Shown here: positions 25,774-33,140 of the stretch, piece by piece
How the letters are laid out: each line of letters begins with the position of its first letter
Numbering within the stretch: the first letter of the stretch is position 1
Assembly: GCA_021513715.1 (NCBI GenBank)
Contig: CP084167.1
Span: 2,959,060 to 3,023,059 of the forward strand
Reading direction: 5' to 3'
DNA: 64,000 nt
Source of the DNA: Candidatus Heimdallarchaeum endolithica
GTDB lineage: Archaea; Asgardarchaeota; Heimdallarchaeia; Heimdallarchaeales; Heimdallarchaeaceae
Program-made: the position numbers and the translations under genes
The notes under the pieces: model-generated
What the model was told of the DNA's origin: nothing
The model's input: only the letters and a program-made list of their open reading frames with translations
Database searches by the model: none

Positions 25774-26567
25774 GGTAGTGTCTAGTTTTTATACCACCTC
25801 CTAGGCAAAAAGAAACTAAGGGGAGGATGTCCCAAGCTCTGATGAAGACGAACGAAATTATAATGGAACATAAAGAGAGTAAGAAAACCAGAAAGATGAC
25901 TAGAGCCATAGACGGCACGGATAGGACAAGTGTAGTGCAGTGGAGAATAGAATGAAACCAACGATAACTCTTAAGGGTAGCATTAAAACGTTCAATATAG
26001 GAGCGTAAACCACCTTTGATAACGGAGATTTTAATACCGAGACGACGTAAGACAGGATACCATATACCATACCCCTATACCCCTGCATCTGTGACGACAA
26101 TACGAGGCTTAGAACCCTATACCAACATTTGAGCCAATAACGGAAAGTTAGTAAACATTCAAGATTACTCCGTCCTTTAGTAATACTAAAACCCAATAAA
26201 GTCTTGTTGTAAGGATCTAACGCGAACCACAGATACATTGAGCCCTGAGTGGTCTTAATTTCTGTTTCATCTACTACTATAATCTCTGGTATTCCCCCTC
26301 TCTCTGCTACAACTCTATGTAAACTTTCCCTAAAGAGCCTGAACTTCTTTACTCAATACCATAACACTATTGTTTGGTGTGTTAAACCATTCTTCCATCC
26401 TACTGTCCTCAACCCATTCTTTGAACCAATCTATTCCTAAATTGCTTTTATTATTATCTTTTTGGGGACTCTGCATCTCTTAAAAAGAGTAGATAGTTTT
26501 TGAATTTTCATATCTTACTATTAGAGTCCCCACAAATATTTTTGTCGGAAGAAAACTAGACACTACC
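25774..26567 (-). mobile_element. Insertion sequence, copy 2 (degenerate, perfect ends)
   Basis: About 794 bases, bounded by perfect 16-base inverted repeats (GGTAGTGTCTAGTTTT and AAAACTAGACACTACC). Highly similar to copy 1 (20525-21305) throughout. No target duplication is evident (flanks ATAAGAGG and TTTACTAG). It lies between the tandem repeat and the dppD promoter. Confidence 0.88.
25782..26511 (-). pseudogene. DDE transposase pseudogene of IS copy 2
   Basis: Same product as 20533-21251, but more damaged: two TAG codons early (the stretch that reads AIYEYIGS in copy 1), a five-base insertion near 26363, another short insertion near 25932, plus the two internal TAG codons (26119-26117 and 26077-26075) and the frameshift it shares with copy 1. 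It cannot make a full transposase. Confidence 0.82.
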
Positions 26568-26820
26568 TTTACTAGTATAAGTTGCTTCTAAATATATATA
26601 AGGTAATTTCTCCAAAAAAGTAAATTAGTCTTAAACATAGAAAAACACATAAAGTGGAGCAATTCATTAAAAAAGCTAATATAATTTTTTTTCCAATTAA
26701 AGTAAATTATCAATAAGATTACTATCTTTCAAAAAAGTTATAAAGTTCTGTAGTTTTTACGTTTATAACAAGGTAAAGCATTAAGATAAACTTATGCAAA
26801 TGAAAATTTAAAGTGATTTT
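26568..26820 (+). promoter_or_regulatory. Upstream region of dppD
   Basis: AT-rich; TAAATATATATAAGG at about 26590-26604 and TTTATAACAAGG near 26761 are TATA candidates. The second would give a leader of about 30 bases. A GTGAT run lies just before the ATG. That dppD has its own promoter region agrees with the terminator after dppC. Confidence 0.35.
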
Positions 26821-27870
26821 ATGAGTGTAAGAACACCGGAAGATATTCTACTGGAAGTAAAAGGCTTGAAAACCTACTTCTTTACAGAAGAAGGAGTAGT
26901 GAAAGCTATAGAATCAATCAATTTTGTTGTTTATAAATCAGAAACATTAGGGCTAGTAGGAGAATCTGGATCAGGAAAAAGTGTAACTGCTCTAAGTATC
27001 TTAGGAATTGTACCGGACCCACCGGGAAAAGTCCTTGAAGGTGAAGTTATTTTCCATGGTCAAGATTTACGTAAATTGAGCACTGCTGAAATGCGTAAAA
27101 TCAGAGGAAACCAGATTGCCCAAGTATTTCAGGATCCTATGACCTCTCTGAACCCTGTTTTCACCGTTGGAGACCAGATCGGAGAAGCTATTATTCTTCA
27201 TCAACAAGTATCTAGGAAGGAAGCTAGAGAAAAAGCTATCAAAATCATGTCTCTTGTTGGTATTCCTTCTGCTGATGAACGTGTTGATAACTATCCTTTT
27301 GAGTTCTCAGGAGGTATGCGCCAGAGAGTTATGATTGCTATGGCACTAAGTTGTAACCCTGAACTTCTTATCGCTGACGAACCAACAACAGCTTTAGATG
27401 TAACTATTCAAGCTCAAATCCTTGAGCTACTGAAGGCAACCAGCGAAGAGTTTGACATGAGTATCATTCTTATTACACATGATATGGGTGTTATCGCTGA
27501 AATGTGTGACCGTGTGGCTGTTATGTATGCAGGGTATATCGCTGAAGTTAGTGATATAATGACTATTTTCAAGTCTCCTTTGCATCCTTATACTAAAGGT
27601 CTACTTGGAGCCATTCCTCGTCCTGATGCGAAGAGAGAAGATTTAACAATTATTAGAGGAAGCATTCCTAATCTTATTAATCCTCCATCAGGGTGTCGTT
27701 TCCATCCCCGATGTGATTACTGGATAAAAGGATTATGTGAAGTGAAAATTCCTGAGTTTATTGAAATTGAACCAGGGCATCAATTAATGTGCCACTTATA
27801 CACTGAAGAAGGTAAAGCTTATCTGGAAGCTCACAAAGACCACCCCAGAATATCTTATGCAGCAAAGTAG
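26821..27870 (+). CDS. dppD: Dipeptide/oligopeptide ABC transporter ATPase, DppD type
   Basis: 349 residues. Walker A GESGSGKS (about 42-49), Q-loop [11 protein letters not shown], signature FSGGMRQRV, Walker [13 protein letters not shown] and switch His in LITHDMG are all intact. The C-terminal oligopeptide/dipeptide extension has the Cys pattern CRFHPRC ... C ... C typical of this subfamily. It hydrolyses ATP to drive the DppB-DppC permease at 8871-10968. Eleven bases separate it from dppF. Its 5' third uses A-ending codons and the remainder more T-ending codons, echoing the pattern in dppC. Confidence 0.96.
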   Translation: MSVRTPEDILLEVKGLKTYFFTEEGVVKAIESINFVVYKSETLGLVGESGSGKSVTALSILGIVPDPPGKVLEGEVIFHGQDLRKLSTAEMRKIRGNQIAQVFQDPMTSLNPVFTVGDQIGEAIILHQQVSRKEAREKAIKIMSLVGIPSADERVDNYPFEFSGGMRQRVMIAMALSCNPELLIADEPTTALDVTIQAQILELLKATSEEFDMSIILITHDMGVIAEMCDRVAVMYAGYIAEVSDIMTIFKSPLHPYTKGLLGAIPRPDAKREDLTIIRGSIPNLINPPSGCRFHPRCDYWIKGLCEVKIPEFIEIEPGHQLMCHLYTEEGKAYLEAHKDHPRISYAAK

Positions 27871-27881
27871 GTGAATAAAGA

Positions 27882-29087
27882 ATGTCAACACCATCTATTA
27901 TAGAAAAATTACAAGAAAAAAAAGGAAAAGATGCAAGAATTAAAACTAAAGATCTCGAAGAAGATGTAGTTCTTGAAGTTGAAAATTTAGCCAAATACTT
28001 CAAAATACCTAATCCTATGGATACAACTTGGTTCTTAGTTGCTTTTGTAGGCGCACTAGTTTTATTCGCATTTTTCAAAATTATTGGACTTATTCTTATA
28101 GGATTAATTATTCTAGCTTATTTCATTATTCCATATGTACCGCCATTCAACAAAAGACCAAAATTTGTTTATCTAAAAGCAGTCGATGGTTTAAACATTA
28201 AAATTAGAAAGCAAAAAATCGTTGGTCTTGTAGGAGAAAGTGGATGTGGAAAAAGTACAGCAGCTAGAACTATTTTGCGTCTTCTCGAGCCGACCAAAGG
28301 GTCTGTTTATTTCAGGGGTATAGATATCAACAGACTAACTTCTGATGAATTAAAAGAAATGAGAAGATATATGCAAATAGTCTTTCAAGATCCTTACGCT
28401 AGTCTTAACCCAAGAGCAACAGCTTTTGATATTATATCTGAACCCTATATTATTCATGGAGTAGCTTCTGGAGACGAAATAAGTATAAACGTCCTCAGAT
28501 TATTGAAAGAAGTAGGTTTAGCTCCACATCACGCATACAGATATCCACATGAATTCTCTGGTGGTCAGAGACAAAGAATAGGAATAGCTCGTGCTTTAGC
28601 TTTAGAACCAGATTTCATCATTATGGACGAACCTGTAAGTAACTTAGATGTTTCTGTTAGAGCAGCAATTATTCAACTAATCCTCAATTTACAACAAAAA
28701 ATGGGCTTGACTTATCTCTTTATTGCTCATGATCTTGCATTGGTTCGTATTCTCTGTGATGAAGTAAATGTTATGTATCTTGGAAAACTTATGGAAGCTG
28801 GAACAAGCGATGAAATTTTTGAGGATATGAAACATCCTTATACTAAAGCTTTAGTTTCAGCAGTCCCAATTGCTGATCCAACAAAACGTTCCAAGAAAAT
28901 ATTCCTACAAGGAGATATTCCCACACCAATTAACCCTCCACCAGGTTGCCGTTTCCAAACTCGATGTCCTCTTGTAAGTGACATTTGTCGAGCTGAAGAT
29001 CCTAAAGCTAAATATTTTAGCAAAACACACGTAGTATACTGTCATAATGTTGAGGGTGGAGAGGATTCTCCAAAAGCTTTTGAGTAA
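27882..29087 (+). CDS. dppF: Dipeptide/oligopeptide ABC transporter ATPase, DppF type, with membrane hairpin insert
   Basis: 401 residues, longer than the usual 320-330. Walker A GESGCGKST (about 118-126), Q-loop VFQDPYASLNP, signature FSGGQRQRI, Walker B FIIMDEPVSNLD and IAHDLA are intact, and the C-terminal CRFQTRCP ... C ... C extension is present. Between the first strand (VLEVENLAKYF) and Walker A there is an insertion of about 45 residues holding two hydrophobic helices (about 50-65 and 68-85) with a short turn. This is unusual for an ABC ATPase and would tie the subunit to the membrane by itself. Operon with dppD. Confidence 0.94.
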   Translation: MSTPSIIEKLQEKKGKDARIKTKDLEEDVVLEVENLAKYFKIPNPMDTTWFLVAFVGALVLFAFFKIIGLILIGLIILAYFIIPYVPPFNKRPKFVYLKAVDGLNIKIRKQKIVGLVGESGCGKSTAARTILRLLEPTKGSVYFRGIDINRLTSDELKEMRRYMQIVFQDPYASLNPRATAFDIISEPYIIHGVASGDEISINVLRLLKEVGLAPHHAYRYPHEFSGGQRQRIGIARALALEPDFIIMDEPVSNLDVSVRAAIIQLILNLQQKMGLTYLFIAHDLALVRILCDEVNVMYLGKLMEAGTSDEIFEDMKHPYTKALVSAVPIADPTKRSKKIFLQGDIPTPINPPPGCRFQTRCPLVSDICRAEDPKAKYFSKTHVVYCHNVEGGEDSPKAFE

Positions 29088-29118
29088 CTTCTATTTTCTT
29101 TTCAACTTTTTTTTATTA
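29088..29118 (+). terminator. T-rich terminator after dppF
   Basis: CTTCTATTTTCTTTTCAACTTTTTTTTATTA immediately follows the dppF stop, typical of archaeal T-tract termination. Confidence 0.45.
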
Positions 29119-29187
29119 TAGCATAATTCTTATATTACTTAGTATTATATTTCAATTGTTAAAATAAAATGCTTGGTGACCAAGTTT

Positions 29188-29940
29188 ATGAGTAAGGTAA
29201 ATGTTCAAATAGCTCTAAATAATATTGAAAGAATAAAATCAGAATTAGAAGAACTAACTCAATTAGTTGTTGGGTTGAAGGAGGATCTTAATTATTCTGT
29301 AGAAAATAGCAAAAATTCACTATCTAGTATACTGAAAAAAAATGAAGAGAAAAGCGAAAATATAAATATCCTCGAAACAACAAGAAAGGATTTACAACGT
29401 CAAATTAGTGAAAAAACTAGTGAATTAAATGAAAAAACATCTAAAAAGGATATCTTAAACTCTGAAATACAAAGTAAAAGACAAGACTTAGAAAAACTGA
29501 ATTCAGTTATTCTCACAGAAGAAAAAAATAAAACTGAATTACAAACTGAAACAATTGGAAAAGAGGAAAAACTACAGACACTAAACAGAAAAATAGAAGA
29601 GAAACAAGTCCTAATCGAAGCAACAAGGGAAGATACAGAAAAAGAAATATTAGCTAAAAATGAACAAATTAGGAAACTAAATGATGAAAAGGATAAAATT
29701 GTTTCAAGAGCTAAAGCCCTAAAATATTTGTTGAAGAAAAATATCATTAGTCTTCCAGAGATTAATGTAATTCGAAGTTTAAATGTACCTGGTGTGGATA
29801 CTGAAGAAAATATTAGGAAAACATCTGGTGTTTCTGATCAAATTGTAAGAAAAATCTTAATGGACCTTGATGAGAGAGGAATTATAACCTATGAAACATT
29901 ATCTGGAAAGGTTCAGAAGCTTACAGAAATTGATATTTAG
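29188..29940 (+). CDS. Coiled-coil protein with C-terminal winged-helix domain (A)
   Basis: About 250 residues. Residues 1-170 form a long coiled coil, rich in E/K/N/L with heptad spacing. The last 70 residues (VIRSLNVPGVDTEENIRKTSG ... VRKILMDLDERGIITYE) look like a winged helix-turn-helix ending in a strand pair. The ATG at 29188 is preceded by GGTGA eight bases upstream, better than the in-frame TTG at 29173. No membrane segment. It forms an operon with the similarly built protein at 29952. They could be DNA-binding or structural (SMC/kinetochore-like) proteins; function is not known. Confidence 0.7.
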   Translation: MSKVNVQIALNNIERIKSELEELTQLVVGLKEDLNYSVENSKNSLSSILKKNEEKSENINILETTRKDLQRQISEKTSELNEKTSKKDILNSEIQSKRQDLEKLNSVILTEEKNKTELQTETIGKEEKLQTLNRKIEEKQVLIEATREDTEKEILAKNEQIRKLNDEKDKIVSRAKALKYLLKKNIISLPEINVIRSLNVPGVDTEENIRKTSGVSDQIVRKILMDLDERGIITYETLSGKVQKLTEIDI

Positions 29941-29951
29941 GAGGAGTAAAA

Positions 29952-30716
29952 ATGCAAGAAATTGAACAACTTAGGTCTCATTTAGATAAAATTAAAGAGT
30001 CAATAGATAATTTGAATAGCAAGCTTAATAATAAAATCAATACAATCAGCTCTATTTCTTCTTCTACTGATGAAGAAATAAATGTAATTCCTGGATTCTT
30101 TGAAGAGCTAGAAAAAAAGGAAAATGAACTAAATGAAGAAATCAAAAAACTAAAAGAAGAACTTCAAAATTTAGTAGACAATATACAAAAAACGGAAGAA
30201 GAAATCTCTCTCAATGAATCTGAATTGCAAAAGTTGAAAGAAAAAGAAAATGTAAAAAGAGAAGAAAAAGATAAGATTGCTTCTGAAATTTCAGAGTTGA
30301 AAAATAAGAACATTCTTTTAGATACTCAAATAGAAGAGAAAACAAAAGAACTTGAAACATTAACTGAACAATATTCACAAGTGCAAACAAATTCAAAACA
30401 ACAAATAGAAGAGTTAACAGTAAAAATTGGTGCACTAGAAGAAGAACTAAAGAAGGCGAAAGAAGATAATAAACTTATAGTTTACTTGATGGATGCAGGG
30501 TTGATGGATGTTCCTGAAGCAGAAATAATTTCAGTAATTGCATCGAGTACTGATGGCTTAACATTAAGCGAAATAAAGGAAAAGGTTTCTATTCCTAGTG
30601 TTAGAGTACAACCCACACTAAATAATTTACTTGAAAAAGTCTTAACCTATGATGCAAGAAGAGAGAAATACCAGATTAGCTCAATAGTACAAGAAGAAAT
30701 GAACAATAGATCTTAA
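29952..30716 (+). CDS. Coiled-coil protein with C-terminal winged-helix domain (B)
   Basis: 254 residues, same architecture as its neighbour: coiled coil to about 175, then a winged-helix-like end (LMDAGLMDVPEAEIISVIASSTDGLTLSEIKEKV form, followed by RVQPTLNNLLEKVLTYD). Perfect AGGAGG ribosome-binding site 11 bases after the previous stop. Low sequence identity to protein A despite the shared layout suggests an old duplication and a possible heterodimer pairing through the coiled coils. Confidence 0.7.
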   Translation: MQEIEQLRSHLDKIKESIDNLNSKLNNKINTISSISSSTDEEINVIPGFFEELEKKENELNEEIKKLKEELQNLVDNIQKTEEEISLNESELQKLKEKENVKREEKDKIASEISELKNKNILLDTQIEEKTKELETLTEQYSQVQTNSKQQIEELTVKIGALEEELKKAKEDNKLIVYLMDAGLMDVPEAEIISVIASSTDGLTLSEIKEKVSIPSVRVQPTLNNLLEKVLTYDARREKYQISSIVQEEMNNRS

Positions 30717-30741
30717 AATTCTCTTTGTTTATTATACTTAT

Positions 30742-31656
30742 TCATTTTTTCTTCGATTCAAAATTTTTCTTTATTTCATAATAATCTTTATTGTTAAAAG
30801 GACAGACCTTTAAACATATACTGCAACCATATTCATTAGTAAAATGTGGCATACATTTTTCCTGTATAATATGAGTTATTCTTCCTGAGCTGTGAATAAT
30901 AGGTTCATCTAGAATTGCTTTGCCTGGGCAAGAACGAATACATTTTCTACATTTTTTACAGTAATCTTCTATCCAAGAATGCTTATTTTCTTTCGCAAAA
31001 GGTAAATTTTCAATATTTGTATATATTGCTGATATTCTAAATCTAGGGCCAAACTCAGGAGAAATCATTAATCCAGAGTAACCGAGCCAAGCTAATCCTG
31101 CAGCTTGCGCTAAAGGTGGATATAGTGAAATCCCTCCTAAAGGGTGTCTTGCATGAGCTGCAAAGCCTAGCTTTCTTAAATATTTAGTTAATTTGTTTGT
31201 TAAGATGCCAAGTTTGTTATAAGTGTGCATTACTTCTTTAATTGCTTTAAAGCTGGGGGTTGTATCCATTTTTTCCTTATTCATTTCCATTCCTAAAACA
31301 ATGGCATTTTCATGTAAAACGCATTTTTCCTTGAAAACATTTTGTGGTTCTACTTTTGCATAACCAATGAGGTCAATACCTATCTGTTTTGCATAATTTT
31401 CAACATCTTTCAACTCTGCTTTTGTTATTTTTTTCTTAGGATTAGAAGGGTTCTTCTTTAATGTATCAATTGCCTTGTGTAAATTAATTACATTAGAAAT
31501 TACTATTGGAGATAAACGAACTAATCCTCTAAGTCCTTCAGATCTATATTTAGTACTTTCTTTGGGTATAAAGAATCTTTCAATGGAATCTTCATTGTAA
31601 CTCACACTAGTTTCGTATTTACAAACATTGTTCTCTTTTTTAAAAAGAGGATTCAT
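30742..31656 (-). CDS. QueG / reductive-dehalogenase-like iron-sulfur protein
   Basis: 304 residues. Two 4Fe-4S clusters are marked by CKKCRKCIRSCP and, 35 residues on, C ... CSICLKVCP. The central block AAGLAWLGYSGLMISPEFGPRFRISAIYTN matches the substrate/cobalamin domain shared by epoxyqueuosine reductase QueG and respiratory reductive dehalogenases; the GPRFR form leans to the RdhA side. No twin-arginine signal or membrane anchor, so a cytoplasmic, possibly cobalamin-dependent reductase is likely. Substrate unknown. Convergent with the coiled-coil pair. Confidence 0.78.
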   Translation of the reverse strand: MNPLFKKENNVCKYETSVSYNEDSIERFFIPKESTKYRSEGLRGLVRLSPIVISNVINLHKAIDTLKKNPSNPKKKITKAELKDVENYAKQIGIDLIGYAKVEPQNVFKEKCVLHENAIVLGMEMNKEKMDTTPSFKAIKEVMHTYNKLGILTNKLTKYLRKLGFAAHARHPLGGISLYPPLAQAAGLAWLGYSGLMISPEFGPRFRISAIYTNIENLPFAKENKHSWIEDYCKKCRKCIRSCPGKAILDEPIIHSSGRITHIIQEKCMPHFTNEYGCSICLKVCPFNNKDYYEIKKNFESKKK

Positions 31657-31892
31657 GGCTCTATCTAAAAAAATCCCTGAACTTTACCAATGATTTTCAT
31701 TCTTACATTACTCGTTTTTTGTTTATTATCAACACAAATAATTCATTAAATTCTTAAAGATTTTTGCGGTAAAAGGCTGTTTTCTTTTTTAAAGTCTTAA
31801 ATTTTGTTTTAACTTTATTCTATTTGAAATGAATTAGATTTAAATGTTGGATATTAATAATTGCTTGTTCTTTAAAATTTGAATAGTTGAAA
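31657..31892. other. AT-rich gap
   Basis: Separates two minus-strand genes. Probably holds the promoter of the QueG/RdhA-like gene near 31740. Nothing else seen. Confidence 0.3.
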
Positions 31893-32555
31893 TTAAACCA
31901 ATGAGGTGTTTATTAAGTAGGTAGAGAAAATAGCATTCATTAATTCATTTCTTTCTCTAATTAATTCTGTAATAATTTCTCCAAATTTCTCGTCTCTTAT
32001 TTCTTCTCTAACTTCATTCAACAACATTTCGTTAAGTCCTTTGTTTAAACATAAAGTTATTTTATTGCATTTATACAAGATCGCTAGTAATAGTTTGGTG
32101 TGCATGGTTGCTTTTTTCGAATTAATTATAGTCTCTTGTAATTGATGCATTAGTTCAATTTTTACGCTTTCTTCAGTACAGAAAATTTTTCTTCTTTTAA
32201 AAAATAAGAATCTTTTTTCTATTTTAGTTAAGATTCCGTCTTGAAGCATAACTTCAATAAAAGATTCAAGTATTTGATTTGATTTTATACCTAATGATCT
32301 TATCCAAAATCTAATATCATTTTCATGTTCATTCTGCATTTCTTCAATAATGCTCTTAAAAATAGGGTGTGTAGTTTCTGATGAAATAATCTCTATCTTA
32401 TTATCATCTCTAATTTTTATTAAATTTAACATCTCTAAATCGATGATTATAGCTGAAGGTAAACCATAAAAAATAAGGTCACTACTACTCTTTTCTATCC
32501 TTCCTCTCCTTTGATCAATTAACAAGATTATTAATCTCTCAGTTAGTAACAACAT
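31893..32555 (-). CDS. GPP34 (GOLPH3-like) family protein
   Basis: 220 residues, all-helical with one beta hairpin. It opens with LLLTERLIILLIDQRRGRI as in GPP34 proteins (LLxEELxLLLLDDxxGR), followed by the ALxxAIIIDLEMLNLIKI helix and the hairpin GILTKIEKRFLFFKRRKIFC, which corresponds to the basic beta-hairpin of GOLPH3 that inserts into membranes. Eukaryotic GOLPH3 binds phosphatidylinositol-4-phosphate on the Golgi and sorts glycosyltransferases; bacterial relatives exist with little known function. PI4P binding is not claimed here. Stands alone. Confidence 0.75.
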   Translation of the reverse strand: MLLLTERLIILLIDQRRGRIEKSSSDLIFYGLPSAIIIDLEMLNLIKIRDDNKIEIISSETTHPIFKSIIEEMQNEHENDIRFWIRSLGIKSNQILESFIEVMLQDGILTKIEKRFLFFKRRKIFCTEESVKIELMHQLQETIINSKKATMHTKLLLAILYKCNKITLCLNKGLNEMLLNEVREEIRDEKFGEIITELIRERNELMNAIFSTYLINTSLV

Positions 32556-32664
32556 TCAAATTAAAATTATCTAATTCACCCTAATATATTTTGCTTTCTT
32601 GTAAATAAAATAATCTTAAAATTCAAGATTCATTAAAGCATAGTTTAGATGCTTAAATAGAGTA

Positions 32665-32774
32665 AAAAAAAGCTTATACAGGGAGCAGAAAAGCGGTTAA
32701 ATTATTTATAAATGTCTATGCTAAGATATAATTAAAACTCAACAAATAGAAAATATAAGGAGAATAAAGAAACT
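32665..32774 (+). repeat. Duplicated promoter segment (partner of 14251-14360)
   Basis: AAAAAAGCTTATAC, GCAGAAAAGCG, TTATTTATAAATGTCT and AACTCAAC blocks occur in the same order as upstream of 14361. A fresh AAGGAG ribosome-binding site precedes the ATG at 32775. Confidence 0.65.
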
Positions 32775-33098
32775 ATGGGTTCTTGTATGGTTACTTACGA
32801 TACCTATTCTCCTGGTATCACTATTGAAAATCACTCTCTTAAATTCTATGTTAATCAAACGGATTTAACTTATCTCCCTGATGGTAATTATACTCTCTGG
32901 AGACCTATCAATGAGGGTGAAGAATTACCTGCGATTATTATAATTAAATCTGGTATAATTAATATTACTTACAGTAGTTTTGGCAATCAAGAGACTGAAG
33001 CGGTGAGCTTTTCCCTTCTGTCCCCCTTAATGTTATTCCTTCCACTCTTTTCGTATGTTGTTGTTTTTTATAAACATAAAAGGTCATTAGTTGTATGA
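32775..33098 (+). CDS. N-terminally deleted duplicate of the 14.4 kb membrane protein
   Basis: 107 residues, almost identical to the last 107 of the protein at 14361-14990, and the DNA differs at only a few positions. The signal anchor and first half of the exposed domain are missing, while the upstream promoter segment is retained, so an internal deletion joined promoter and leader to codon Met-Gly-Ser-Cys. The C-terminal membrane helix remains. Without a signal helix the product may be inserted by its tail only, or be a decaying copy. The intact frame suggests recent origin or continued use. Confidence 0.6.
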   Translation: MGSCMVTYDTYSPGITIENHSLKFYVNQTDLTYLPDGNYTLWRPINEGEELPAIIIIKSGIINITYSSFGNQETEAVSFSLLSPLMLFLPLFSYVVVFYKHKRSLVV

Positions 33099-33140
33099 AT
33101 GGAAAAAAAGGAAATTTATTTGAATAGAAATTAAAGAGAA

